From the NCBI RefSeq assembly GCF_013349955.1, contig NZ_JABVXC010000017.1, positions 1 to 52,851 on the forward strand: a DNA stretch of 52,851 nt. The letters run 5' to 3'. The notes below the pieces were generated by a model. The model saw only the letters and a program-made list of their open reading frames with translations, did no database searches and was not told the DNA's origin. Positions 25,681-34,092 of the stretch are shown here, one piece after another (position 1 is the first letter of the stretch; the number at the start of each line of letters is the position of its first letter). Source of the DNA: Onishia taeanensis. Its GTDB lineage: Bacteria; Pseudomonadota; Gammaproteobacteria; Pseudomonadales; Halomonadaceae. Made by a program: the position numbers and the translations under genes.

Positions 25681-27636
25681 TCAGCGGCGTTCGCCGCCTT
25701 TCAGGCCCAGCGCTCGGCGCGCCCTGACCAGGGCACGGTACCAGTCCCGGTGGGGCTTGCCGACCATCGGCGGACGCTGGCTCAGGTAGCTGACGTTCGG
25801 CGTGTCAGTGCCAGCATGACTGGCATGGTAGTTGGAGAGCATGGTCAGGGTGGCTTCCCGAGCCCCGTAGTGCTGAGCCAGGAAGTCGATGGCTTCGGGT
25901 TCGAGTTCCACGTGGTAGTGGCGCACCAGCGCCAGGGCCAACTGCTCGGCGGGGCGAGATAGGTCGACCTCGATCTCCTTGACCATGGCCGCCCCCATTG
26001 CCGCCTTTGCGGCCGCCGACAGGTTGGGTTCCAGCTGGCCGAAATCTGCGGCGTTGGTGCTGTTGATGGCGCGCTGCACCGCCGGCCGGGAAAGATGGAT
26101 ATGCGGCTCGAGCGCCAGGGCGATCTCGACCGCCAGGCGCTTGGAGACCTCGACGCCGACCGACAGCCGACGCTCGCGTTCGATGCCCAGGGTGGTGCGG
26201 CGATGCTGATCGAATTCGCTGCTGCCCAGGTGTTTGACGAGCCGCTTGCAGACCTTAGCCTTGGCTTCGTCATCGAGCTCGATGACATGCTCGCGTATGC
26301 GCAGGCCACGCCGACCGGGGCTCAGCTGCAGGCGAGCCCCGGCGCTGTCCTGAGCATGGCTGATGCGCTCCCAGCGTTCGACCATCTTGAGCAGCTGGGC
26401 ATGGTGGCGACCCACTTGCTCATAGGCCTCCGATACTTGCTTGTGCAGGCGTACGGCATTGGCCAGAAGTTCGGCCTTTTGATCCAGGGCGCGGCGATGC
26501 TGGCTCTGGCCGCTGCGTACCGCCTTGGCCAGATGCTGGATCTGCTCGGCAAGGGCATCCATGGCGTTGCGCGAGCGTTCGACCAGTACCTCGGCGCGCA
26601 GTCCAGAGGCAGAATCCTCGACCAGGGTACCCGACTGCTCCGCCAGATAGGCCATCAGGGCCTTGAGACGTGAGAGGCCGGTGGCCTGGGCGATACGGTG
26701 CCGAGCGCGGGCCTGTTCGAGGGCGTCGAAGGCCTGCGCCAGCCTCCAGCGGCCCTTGTATTCGAAGGTCAGCATGGGGATCTGGCGACCGCTGATCAGC
26801 TCGAAGGCCAGAATCAGCATCTCTTCCACGTCCTGCAGCGTCATCAAGAGTTCATCATCCTGCTCGATGGCCGCCAGTACCCGCTCGATGAAGTTGTCAT
26901 CTCGCGAGACCCCGTGCTGCAGCGCTGGCGCCTGGCCGGTGAAGCGCGCGCGCAACAGATCGGTGGCCTCTGGGGCCAGCGCAGTGAGTTCCTGGAACTG
27001 CGGTTCCAGCGTCTCGCCATAGAGCGCGACCATGTCGCGGATACGGGCATGCAGGCCAACACGCCGGTAGATATCGATCTGACTGATGATCCGGGCGCTG
27101 TCGCGGTCATCGAGAAGCTCGAGGGCGGCAAGCTCGACGCCCTCGGGTGACAGGTCCTGCTTGCGCAGCAACATGGCGGCGGCCTCGCGACGCCGGGCGT
27201 CGCCCTCTAGGCTCTCGACGATTAGATCGCGCGTCGTCAGCAGCAGATCCGGCAGCGCTTTGATGACACGTTCTATCTTGGCGGTGGTCTTCTCGGCGCG
27301 GCGCGCCCCGGTGAACTGGTGCACCAGGTTGGCGATGATGCCGGTGGCACCGGTAATCACCGTGTAGCTGATGAAGAAGATGTAGTTTTCGGCGGTGGGG
27401 GCGCGCCCATAGCCCAGCAGATAGCCGCCCCAGGCGCCCAGCAGGGTAACGGGCCCCGCGGTCCAGAGAATCTGCAGCAGACTGACCGACCAAGGCACCT
27501 TCTCCACGGCGCGGGTAATGCGATCAATCTCGTCTCGACCCTCGCGCTCGAGGCGGACCTGAGATGTCTCGTGTGAAGTGTCCTTGCCACGGCGGCGAAA
27601 GGGAATGGGTACGAGCACGGCAGCCTTCATCAGCAT
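25681..27636 (-). CDS. Large membrane-anchored coiled-coil protein of unknown function
   Basis: About 651 residues from the ATG at 27636 (27630 is equally possible; neither has a clear ribosome site, and the frame remains open to 27858). Two hydrophobic segments near the N-terminus (SLLQILWTAGPVTLLGAWGGYL and YIFFISYTVITGATGIIANLV) form a hairpin, which places the rest in the cytoplasm. The remaining ~500 residues are helical, charged and rich in Glu, Arg, Leu and Ala with long coiled-coil stretches. I recognise no domain. It is convergent with the ABC1 kinase gene and divergent from the methyltransferase gene. Confidence 0.72.
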   Translation of the reverse strand: MLMKAAVLVPIPFRRRGKDTSHETSQVRLEREGRDEIDRITRAVEKVPWSVSLLQILWTAGPVTLLGAWGGYLLGYGRAPTAENYIFFISYTVITGATGIIANLVHQFTGARRAEKTTAKIERVIKALPDLLLTTRDLIVESLEGDARRREAAAMLLRKQDLSPEGVELAALELLDDRDSARIISQIDIYRRVGLHARIRDMVALYGETLEPQFQELTALAPEATDLLRARFTGQAPALQHGVSRDDNFIERVLAAIEQDDELLMTLQDVEEMLILAFELISGRQIPMLTFEYKGRWRLAQAFDALEQARARHRIAQATGLSRLKALMAYLAEQSGTLVEDSASGLRAEVLVERSRNAMDALAEQIQHLAKAVRSGQSQHRRALDQKAELLANAVRLHKQVSEAYEQVGRHHAQLLKMVERWERISHAQDSAGARLQLSPGRRGLRIREHVIELDDEAKAKVCKRLVKHLGSSEFDQHRRTTLGIERERRLSVGVEVSKRLAVEIALALEPHIHLSRPAVQRAINSTNAADFGQLEPNLSAAAKAAMGAAMVKEIEVDLSRPAEQLALALVRHYHVELEPEAIDFLAQHYGAREATLTMLSNYHASHAGTDTPNVSYLSQRPPMVGKPHRDWYRALVRARRALGLKGGERR

Positions 27637-27873
27637 CAAACGGGGAAGCCGACAGCCGTCGGCGGGCGACACATTAGCACCCCTTACCCGAGCGCAACAG
27701 TCCCGCCATCGGCGTGCTAGAATCTTGTCCCCGCAGGTGCTTGGCCCATGCGTCTTAGATCGCTGTGCGGGTAGCGTTTGACGCGCTGCAAGTGGCGCTG
27801 CGCACAGGTGTCGAAATTGTCCGTCGAAAATGCAGTGGTGATGCGAAACGCCAAGCAAGTCAGGAGTCTAGGT

Positions 27874-28770
27874 ATGTCATCAATTGTGCTGCTGGATGGC
27901 GGCATGGGTCAGGAGCTTGTCCGTCGTGCTGGCGAACCGCCCACTCCGCTGTGGTCTACCCATATCCTCGAGCACTACCCCGATCTGGTGCAGGGCCTGC
28001 ATGAGGACTTCATTCGAGCAGGCGCTCGGGTGATTACGCTTGCGACCTACACGGCCACGCCGGAGCGTCTGTCCCGTGACGGCCAGGCCGAGTCTCTCGA
28101 GATGTTGCATCAACGAGCGCTGGATTGCGCGCAGAAAGCGGTGACCGCTTGCGGTGAGGACGTAGCGATTGCTGGCTGCCTGCCACCGCTGGTCGCCAGC
28201 TATCGGCCCGACCAGTCACCGACCGGCGAGGTCGCATTGGCCAGCTATCGACGTATGGTCACCGCCGGGAAGGGCGTAGATCTGTGGCTGTGCGAGGCGA
28301 TGGCCTCGCTTGACGAGATGCGCGCGGCGGCAACCGCCGCCGCTGAGACAGGCCTGCCGGTCTGGGTCGCCGTAACGCTCGATGATGCTCGCCCCGATCG
28401 CCTGCGTAGCCAGGAGTCGTTGGCCGACGCCGTGGTGCTGGCAGAGTCGCTCGGCGTCCAGGCGCTGCTGCTCAACTGCAGTCAGCCTGAAACCATCGAG
28501 GCTAGCCTCGACGTGCTGACCGGTTTCTCCGCAGCGACCGGCGCCTACCCCAATGGGTTTACCTCCGTCGAGGCGCTGGCTCCGGGCGGCACCGTCAGTG
28601 CACTTGAAGCACGCCATGATCTTGACCCCGAGGCCTTCACCCGTACGGCGACGCGCTGGATCGATCATGGCATCGAGATCATCGGCGGTTGCTGTGAGGT
28701 GGGGCCTGCGCATATCGCGCGGCTGGCCGAATCCCTTGGCGAGCGCGGGCATGCGTTGGTGCGGCCCTGA
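27874..28770 (+). CDS. Homocysteine S-methyltransferase family protein
   Basis: A 298-residue zinc-dependent methyltransferase of the Pfam S-methyl_trans family (BHMT/MmuM type), which moves a methyl group from a donor such as betaine or S-methylmethionine to homocysteine. The first Zn Cys lies in LNCSQPE (about 200-206) and the Cys pair in GGCCEVGPAHI (about 269-279); the N-terminal LLDGGMGQEL is characteristic. The ATG at 27874 has AGGAG about eight bases upstream; earlier in-frame starts lack support. A betaine donor would suit a halophile but cannot be read from the sequence. Confidence 0.88.
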   Translation: MSSIVLLDGGMGQELVRRAGEPPTPLWSTHILEHYPDLVQGLHEDFIRAGARVITLATYTATPERLSRDGQAESLEMLHQRALDCAQKAVTACGEDVAIAGCLPPLVASYRPDQSPTGEVALASYRRMVTAGKGVDLWLCEAMASLDEMRAAATAAAETGLPVWVAVTLDDARPDRLRSQESLADAVVLAESLGVQALLLNCSQPETIEASLDVLTGFSAATGAYPNGFTSVEALAPGGTVSALEARHDLDPEAFTRTATRWIDHGIEIIGGCCEVGPAHIARLAESLGERGHALVRP

Positions 28771-28955
28771 GCCCAATTTGACCAGATAGCGATACTCGAG
28801 CCGAGCGATCATGGCCAGGGGCTCAGCGCTGCGGCTGATGCAGAAAAGCGAGTCAGGTGGACAATAGTGAGGGGCCTGGGGCGGCGTGGTAGCATGCTGT
28901 TCTTATTATTAGGTGCAGGTTCGGCCTGCGCAAAGCCTCGGTGAAGGGAGAAGAC

Positions 28956-30782
28956 ATGCTGGCGGTATGGGTAGAACAGTTGCTGGGCTTCGCCTCCGGT
29001 GCGCTGATGGCGATTCGAAACAACGAGCATTACCCGTCCTTCATGGCCTGGGTGCGCGAGGACGGCCCGGCGCTGGTCGGTGGCAAGCTCTCGCTGGCGC
29101 AGGCGCTGGGCCCGGAACTCTGGTCGCAGACGCCGCTTGAACGCTTGGATTTTGCCTGCGAACCGCTGGCACGTCCGGGGCGCAACGAGCCCTGCTGGTG
29201 CGATTCTGGCCTCAAGACCAAGCAGTGTTGCGGAGCCGAGCGCTTCCCCGGCCCGATACCCACTCACCTGATGTGGATGCTATCGCTGCGTGAATGGAAG
29301 GGCGAGACGCTAAAGGCCGCCTTGGATAGTGGTCAGGCGCCGGCTCAGGCACTGCTCGAGGCCGGGCTGATTGCCGCCGAGGGCGGCCAGCGCGGCCGGG
29401 CCCAGCAGATTCTCGAGGCGCTGTTCAATACATCCGACTGGGAGCGTCTGCCGGAGCAGGCCGAACCGGCCTTCGAACTCTTGATCGATCTCTATCAGGA
29501 ACGCGGTTTTCATAACAAGCGCACCGCACTGCTCGATGAAGTGCTCGATCGAGGCCCGCTCTTTCTGCGTGGCGTGGCGCTCGAGCGGCTGTGCTTGATG
29601 TATCTCGACGACGATGACCTGGCAAGCGCCCGGGAGGCCTTCGTGCGCGCCCAGCAGGCGCTGCCGGATTCGCCCACTCTTGCCTATATCGAGGCCATGC
29701 TGCTGCTTCATGAAGGTAACGTCGAGGAGGCCGCCGAGCGGGCGCGGTTCTGGTTTCGCCGGCTGTCGCGGCGCGGTGATCTCGACCCAGAGCAGCTCGA
29801 GTTCCTGGCCGACCTGGCCGAGAATCCCGGCGCCACCCTGGCCGAGCAGATGGTCAGTTCCGAAGAAGACCTGGCCGACCCCCTGGCAGCCCTTCAGGCG
29901 CTTCTCGAGTCGCTACCGATCGCGCCACTTCTCGAGTTCAAGCGGACTGCAGAGGGCAGCCTTGAATTCCATACGACGGCCCGTCAGGACACGCTGTTCG
30001 CTGCTTGGCAAAAGCACTTCCAGGTGCTGGTCGATGAAGAAGCAGCACTGGGTTTTGTCGACGATCCCTGGCCTTATGCCAGCGATTGGTTGGGTGAGCT
30101 GTGCGCGCATCCCGAGTGGCTCGATTCGCCCCAGGTCGTGCAGTCGTTGACGCTGGCGCTGACCAGTCGCTTTGGCAGTCTGCCGTGGATGGCGCCGAGT
30201 CTGTTCGAGCCGCTGGCGGTTCGTCTGGAGCGTTGGTTGACGCAGCTCGAGAGCGAAGGGGAGGGCGACTTCGAATGGGACGCCGCCGATAATGCGGTGT
30301 TGCTGCGTACCGGATTGGCGCTGGTGGTGGGCATGGAGCGTGGTGCCCGAGAGCGCTCGAGGGAGCTTGCCGAGCGGCTGCTGAGCCTGGACGCTCAGGA
30401 CTCGCTGGGTCTGCGTGAGCTGGTGCTCGATCAATTGCTGCGCGAGAGCCGCAACCGCCGGGCCCTGGAGGTCAGCCTGCAGGCCAGCGAGACACCGCCT
30501 TTGCTTGGCGTGCTGATGGGCCGGGTGTTGGCGCTGTATCGTCTCGAGCGACTGGATGAGGCCCGCGAGGCACTCGAGGAAGTTCGTCGGATCAATCCGC
30601 ACGTGATGGCGATGCTCTGCGACCCGAAGGGGCGCGAGGTGCGCGGCCGCCAGGCGGATGCCCCCGAGCCCGGCAGCCGCGCCGAAGCCTGGCAGTACCG
30701 CACCCTGATGCGCGATCAGTGGTCCAACACCCAGGGCGCCCTGGGCTGGCTGGATGCACAGCGTCAGAGTCTCAAGCCTTGA
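28956..30782 (+). CDS. SEC-C motif, tetratricopeptide-like protein
   Basis: A 608-residue soluble protein. A SEC-C zinc motif lies at about residues 73-95 (RPGRNEPCWCDSGLKTKQCC), like the SecA C-terminal metal site that binds SecB or ribosomes. The rest is helical-repeat-like (TPR type), with segments such as YLDDDDLASAREAFVRAQQALPDSP and ALYRLERLDEAREALEEVRRINP. The start at 28956 has GGGAG upstream; the GTG at 28941 is inside that site. It stands alone, convergent with ampG across a strong hairpin. Probably a protein-interaction scaffold; role unknown. Confidence 0.82.
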   Translation: MLAVWVEQLLGFASGALMAIRNNEHYPSFMAWVREDGPALVGGKLSLAQALGPELWSQTPLERLDFACEPLARPGRNEPCWCDSGLKTKQCCGAERFPGPIPTHLMWMLSLREWKGETLKAALDSGQAPAQALLEAGLIAAEGGQRGRAQQILEALFNTSDWERLPEQAEPAFELLIDLYQERGFHNKRTALLDEVLDRGPLFLRGVALERLCLMYLDDDDLASAREAFVRAQQALPDSPTLAYIEAMLLLHEGNVEEAAERARFWFRRLSRRGDLDPEQLEFLADLAENPGATLAEQMVSSEEDLADPLAALQALLESLPIAPLLEFKRTAEGSLEFHTTARQDTLFAAWQKHFQVLVDEEAALGFVDDPWPYASDWLGELCAHPEWLDSPQVVQSLTLALTSRFGSLPWMAPSLFEPLAVRLERWLTQLESEGEGDFEWDAADNAVLLRTGLALVVGMERGARERSRELAERLLSLDAQDSLGLRELVLDQLLRESRNRRALEVSLQASETPPLLGVLMGRVLALYRLERLDEAREALEEVRRINPHVMAMLCDPKGREVRGRQADAPEPGSRAEAWQYRTLMRDQWSNTQGALGWLDAQRQSLKP

Positions 30783-30884
30783 TGGGGCTGGACCACCCCT
30801 GAGCGTGATAAGCCGGGGAGCTGACTTCTGGGTTACAGGCAGGCTCGGCTAGCGCTACTCGGCGCCCGGCTGCGGGCGATCACT

Positions 30885-30916
30885 GATCGGGCCGCGATGC
30901 ATATTGCGGCCCGATC
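30885..30916 (+). terminator. Hairpin between convergent SEC-C and ampG genes
   Basis: GATCGGGCCGC (30885-30895) and GCGGCCCGATC (30906-30916) form a perfect 11-bp stem with a 10-base loop. There is no long T run, but the position between convergent genes suggests a shared terminator. Confidence 0.6.
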
Positions 30917-30938
30917 TGCCTCATGGGCTGGATATCGG

Positions 30939-32285
30939 CTAGGTCAGGAGCGCAGACCGGCGATGAATCCACAAGGCTAGCAGGATCGCCGGCAGACCGA
31001 GCGCCGATGCCGCCACGAAGAAGGTGGGATAGCCCTGTGCGGCGACTATCATGCCGCCGAAACCGCTTAGAAACTTGCCAGGCAAGGTCATCAGCGATGA
31101 GAACAGCGCATACTGGGTGGCGGTGTAGGCTCGCGATGTCAGGCTCGAAAGAAAGGCGATGAAGACCGCGCTGGCCAGTCCGTTGGCCAGGTTATCGGCG
31201 GTGATGGTGGCGACCAGCATGGGTAGGCTGTCGCCGGCCAATGCCAGCGAGGCGAACAGCAGATTGGTCAGTGCCACCGCCAGGGCGCCCAGCACCAGGA
31301 TTGGTCCGATGCCGTAACGCACCACCAGCAGCCCGCCAAGAATCCCGCCCCCGATGCTCATCGCGATACCGAAGACATTGGTGACGTTGGCAATCGTGGC
31401 CAGCGAAAAGCCCAGGTCGATGTACAGTGGATTGGCCATCGAGGCCATCGCCAGATCGCTGATGCGAAAGACGCCAACGAAGACCAGGAGCCACAGGGCC
31501 TTCAGGCCATGGCGAGCGAAGAAGTCGGTGAAGGGGCAGACCACCGCGCCAATGGCCCAGGCCCCTAGACGACGCAGCCCACGGTGGCGACCCCGGGTTG
31601 CCCTGAGGAAGGCGCGTACTCGGGGTTCGTGGATCAATTGCACCGACAGCGACGATCGCCTGGGCTCCGGGCGTAGCAATACCGTCAGCATGCCGACGCT
31701 GACCAGCGCGGCCATGGCGAGATAGGCCGCCTGCCAGGAGACCAGTGAGGCGATGTATAAGGCGCCAGCGCCGGCCGCGATCAGGCCGCCCCGATAACCG
31801 ATGATATAGGTCGAGGCCATGGCGGCCTGGACGTCCTCGGCAGCGGATTCGATGCGAAAGGCGTCGATGGCGATATCCTGGGTGGCCGAGCCGAAGGCCA
31901 CCAGCAGGGCGAATGTTGCCACCACGGGCAGGCGGCCCTGGGGATCAAGGCTGGAAAGGCCGATCAGTCCCGCTGCGATCATTGCCTGAGCGAGCAACAT
32001 CCAGCTGCGGCGCTGGCCAAGCAGCGGTGTCAGCCAGGGCAGCGCCAGACGGTCGACCACCGGCGCCCAGAAGAACTTGATCGAATAGAGGATGCCGATC
32101 CAGGAGAAGAAGCCGATGGCTGCTACCTCGACGCCGTCGCTGCGCAACCAGGCCGAGAGGGTGGAGAATACCAGCAGAAACGGCAGGCCGGCGGAAAACC
32201 CCAGGAATAGCATGGTGATGACCGGTGCACGCAGGTAGACCGCCAGGGCGTCGCGCCAGCTTCGGCGTGGGGATAACGAGGGCAT
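30939..32285 (-). CDS. ampG: AmpG family muropeptide permease
   Basis: A 448-residue major facilitator with 12 or more helices, close to AmpG, the inner-membrane permease that imports GlcNAc-anhydroMurNAc peptides for peptidoglycan recycling. Seen are LGFSAGLPFLLVFSTLSAWL, the block IGFFSWIGILYSIKFFWAPVVDR and QDIAIDAFRIE, all typical. Imported muropeptides feed recycling enzymes and can signal to beta-lactamase regulators; the lytic transglycosylase and AmiD genes nearby supply such fragments. The ATG at 32285 has GGAG eight bases upstream, better than the TTG one codon earlier. It is divergent from rfaH. Confidence 0.93.
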   Translation of the reverse strand: MPSLSPRRSWRDALAVYLRAPVITMLFLGFSAGLPFLLVFSTLSAWLRSDGVEVAAIGFFSWIGILYSIKFFWAPVVDRLALPWLTPLLGQRRSWMLLAQAMIAAGLIGLSSLDPQGRLPVVATFALLVAFGSATQDIAIDAFRIESAAEDVQAAMASTYIIGYRGGLIAAGAGALYIASLVSWQAAYLAMAALVSVGMLTVLLRPEPRRSSLSVQLIHEPRVRAFLRATRGRHRGLRRLGAWAIGAVVCPFTDFFARHGLKALWLLVFVGVFRISDLAMASMANPLYIDLGFSLATIANVTNVFGIAMSIGGGILGGLLVVRYGIGPILVLGALAVALTNLLFASLALAGDSLPMLVATITADNLANGLASAVFIAFLSSLTSRAYTATQYALFSSLMTLPGKFLSGFGGMIVAAQGYPTFFVAASALGLPAILLALWIHRRSALLT

Positions 32286-32354
32286 CAAAACACTCCGGAA
32301 AAGGGTGGGGCGTACACGTGGTCGCTAGGGCGATGCTAGAATGATCCCTGACTA

Positions 32355-32366
32355 CGTCATATGACG
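32355..32366. promoter_or_regulatory. 12-bp palindrome in ampG-rfaH divergent region
   Basis: CGTCATATGACG is a perfect palindrome 70 bases from the ampG start and ~170 from the rfaH start. It could be an operator for either gene. The regulator is unknown. Confidence 0.35.
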
Positions 32367-32413
32367 CTATTGAAAATCAAATACCTATCGTTGTGCATGG
32401 ACGGCGGCGAGGT

Positions 32414-32426
32414 GGCGGTAGCCGCC
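32414..32426 (+). promoter_or_regulatory. ops-like element in the rfaH leader
   Basis: GGCGGTAGCCGCC contains the invariant ops core GGCGGTAG recognised by RfaH, and also folds as a 5-bp hairpin with a TAG loop. It lies 110 bases before the rfaH ATG. The downstream ops positions (nnTG) do not match, so this is weak. Confidence 0.25.
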
Positions 32427-32536
32427 AGATGGCCGTTCATGAAGCTCACGATGCACTGCGACCAAAGCGACGAAGCCGTAAGTGTGACAATCGCTGTAGT
32501 CGCTGCCAAGGATGCGCGCGAGGAGAAGGGAGACTT

Positions 32537-33094
32537 ATGAGTGATGCCATTGATGGCCAGGGAGATGATGCCGATGGCATCGTGAGTGATGCTATCGCGC
32601 GTTGGTATGTGATCCAGTGCAAGGGGAGTGAGTCGTTTCGAGCCGCTGAACATCTCGCCAATCAGGGCTTTGAGGTGTTTCATCCGGTGCTCGAGGTGCA
32701 AAAGAAGCGCCGTGGCAAGCTTGCCTGGATCGCTGAGCCGCTGTTTCCCTATTACCTGTTCATTCGCCTGGATCGCATCGCCAGCAACTGGCGGCCGATC
32801 CGCTCGACTCGAGGGGTGCTCAAGCTGCTGACCTTCGGCGACGAACCGGTGGCGGTAGCCGATAGCCTGATCGAGACCCTGAGGCGCAATGCCAGTACCT
32901 CGCCGGATAACGAAACGGTCAACGTGTATTTTCGTGCCGGCGACAGTGTCGAGATTATCGAGGGGCCTTTCCAGGATCTCAAGGCGGTCTTTGAAGCCCA
33001 GAAAGGCGAGGAGCGTGCCATCGTGCTGCTCAATATGCTGCACAAGCAGCAACGCCTGGAAATGCCCATCGCCCAGCTACGCCGCACCCAGTGA
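32537..33094 (+). CDS. rfaH: Transcription/translation regulatory protein RfaH
   Basis: A 185-residue NusG-family protein. The NGN domain begins ARWYVIQCKGSESFRAAEHLANQGFEVFHP and contains LFPYYLFIRLD; the C-terminal region VYFRAGDSVEIIEGPFQDLKAVFEA is the KOW part. RfaH binds RNA polymerase paused at ops elements, prevents termination and recruits ribosomes in long envelope operons (LPS core, capsule). It is ~20 residues longer than E. coli RfaH because of an acidic N-terminal extension. The start at 32537 follows AAGGGAG. The FKBP gene follows 37 bases later, probably in the same transcript. Confidence 0.9.
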   Translation: MSDAIDGQGDDADGIVSDAIARWYVIQCKGSESFRAAEHLANQGFEVFHPVLEVQKKRRGKLAWIAEPLFPYYLFIRLDRIASNWRPIRSTRGVLKLLTFGDEPVAVADSLIETLRRNASTSPDNETVNVYFRAGDSVEIIEGPFQDLKAVFEAQKGEERAIVLLNMLHKQQRLEMPIAQLRRTQ

Positions 33095-33131
33095 ACGCTG
33101 GGCTGCGCATCCAGCATTAGGAGTGTTCTTC

Positions 33132-33638
33132 ATGCAAATCGCCCCTCATCGGGTCGTCAACCTGCACTATCGCCTGACGGATGCCGACGGCACCCTGCTC
33201 GATGACTCCCGTGCCCGTGAGACCCCCCTCGAGTACCTGCATGGTCACGTCAACATTGTGCCTGGCCTTGAGAATGCTCTTGAGGGGCAGGCTTCCGGCG
33301 CTACCCTGAGCGCCACCCTGGGCCCTGAGGAAGCCTATGGTCAGCGAGACGAAGCCAAGGTACAGCAGGTGGGCCGTGGATCCTTCCCGGTCGCCGAGTT
33401 GACTCCCGGCATGCGCTTTCAGACCCCCGGTGAGGACGGCCCTCAGGTCGTGACGGTGCTCGAGGTCGGTGCCACCCAGGTCACCGTCGACACCAATCAT
33501 CCATTGGCAGGTGAGACCCTCACCTACGAGCTCGAGGTGCTCTCGGTGCGTGAAGCGACCCGCGCCGAGCTGGCCAAGGGACACCCGCTGCCGGAAGGCA
33601 CGGATCATGCCAAGGTCGAAGATCGAAAGGTGCTGTGA
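33132..33638 (+). CDS. FKBP-type peptidyl-prolyl isomerase, SlyD-like
   Basis: A 168-residue SlyD-type isomerase and chaperone. The FKBP part (residues ~1-70 and 120-150) contains LHYRLTDADGTLLDDSR, EYLHGHVNIVPGLENALEG and GPEEAYGQRD; the inserted IF domain holds the chaperone flap (about 72-120), and DTNHPLAGETLTYELEVLSVREAT is diagnostic of the SlyD class. The metal-binding His/Cys tail of E. coli SlyD is missing; the C-terminus ends KVEDRKVL. The ATG has AGGAG nine bases upstream. Downstream of rfaH, likely co-transcribed. An FNR/ANR-like box starts 12 bases after its stop. Confidence 0.9.
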   Translation: MQIAPHRVVNLHYRLTDADGTLLDDSRARETPLEYLHGHVNIVPGLENALEGQASGATLSATLGPEEAYGQRDEAKVQQVGRGSFPVAELTPGMRFQTPGEDGPQVVTVLEVGATQVTVDTNHPLAGETLTYELEVLSVREATRAELAKGHPLPEGTDHAKVEDRKVL

Positions 33639-33650
33639 AGGTGGGAAAAG

Positions 33651-33664
33651 CTGATCTAGATCAA
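33651..33664 (+). promoter_or_regulatory. Upstream FNR/ANR-like box
   Basis: CTGAT-CTAG-ATCAA matches TTGATnnnnATCAA at 9 of 10 positions. It lies 50 bases upstream (centre to centre) of the second box before the ccoM-like gene. Confidence 0.55.
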
Positions 33665-33700
33665 GCGCCAGGGCTGCCAGATGGCCGAGGCTCGAGAAAA

Positions 33701-33742
33701 TTGACCTAGGTCAGAGCGCTATCTGTCCCCGCCCCTTAGAGT
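33701..33742 (+). promoter_or_regulatory. Candidate FNR/ANR class II promoter for the ccoM-like gene
   Basis: TTGAC-CTAG-GTCAG (33701-33714) is a 7-of-10 match to the FNR/ANR box. TAGAGT at 33737-33742 lies exactly where a -10 element is expected if the box is centred at -41.5. The ATG is 32 bases further on. Confidence 0.55.
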
Positions 33743-33773
33743 GACGCCATCACGTCGCGGCAGGAGCAGTGCC

Positions 33774-33896
33774 ATGTACTGGGATGAAACCGTGGTTTTC
33801 GGACTGGGCACCCTGGGACTGATGATCACCTTCATGATCGGCTGGGTAGGCTTCGTGATACGTGATCATCGGTGCAAGAGCAAACATCGGCACTGA
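33774..33896 (+). CDS. Small single-span membrane protein, CcoM-like (cbb3 oxidase subunit)
   Basis: A 40-residue protein: short acidic N-terminus MYWDETVVFG, one membrane helix LGTLGLMITFMIGWVGFVI, and a basic His-rich tail (RDHRCKSKHRH). The ATG has AGGAG seven bases upstream. The layout resembles CcoM, the small extra subunit found in Pseudomonas cbb3-type cytochrome oxidase, recalled from its general form rather than from an alignment. Two FNR/ANR-like boxes upstream suit an oxidase subunit induced at low oxygen. A UUCG-loop terminator follows at 33971. The cco operon itself is not in the window. The gene is likely real; the CcoM name is moderately confident. Confidence 0.62.
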   Translation: MYWDETVVFGLGTLGLMITFMIGWVGFVIRDHRCKSKHRH

Positions 33897-33970
33897 CAGC
33901 GAAGACGCCCGCAAGGGCATCCAAGCCGCGCGACATGAGTCGTCAGGGGAAGGGGGCTTTGCCTCCTGTG

Positions 33971-33994
33971 GCCGGCCTTCGGGCCGGCTTTTTT
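33971..33994 (+). terminator. Intrinsic terminator after the ccoM-like gene
   Basis: GCCGGCC, loop TTCG, GGCCGGC (33971-33988), then a run of six Ts (33989-33994): a classic UUCG-tetraloop terminator on the plus strand, 75 bases after the mini-gene stop. Confidence 0.9.
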
Positions 33995-34006
33995 ATGTCG
34001 ATGCGG

Positions 34007-34042
34007 TTTATGTCCATAGGTTTTATGTCCATAGGTTTTATG
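34007..34042. repeat. 15-bp tandem repeat
   Basis: TTTATGTCCATAGG (34007-34020) is followed by TTTTATGTCCATAGG (34021-34035) and a third partial TTTTATG. It lies in the intergenic stretch between the ccoM-like terminator and the convergent globin gene. Confidence 0.85.
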
Positions 34043-34092
34043 GCGGCTCGCCTTTTCCTGCGCGCGCCTGCCCAAGAGCCGACGTGAGGGGC

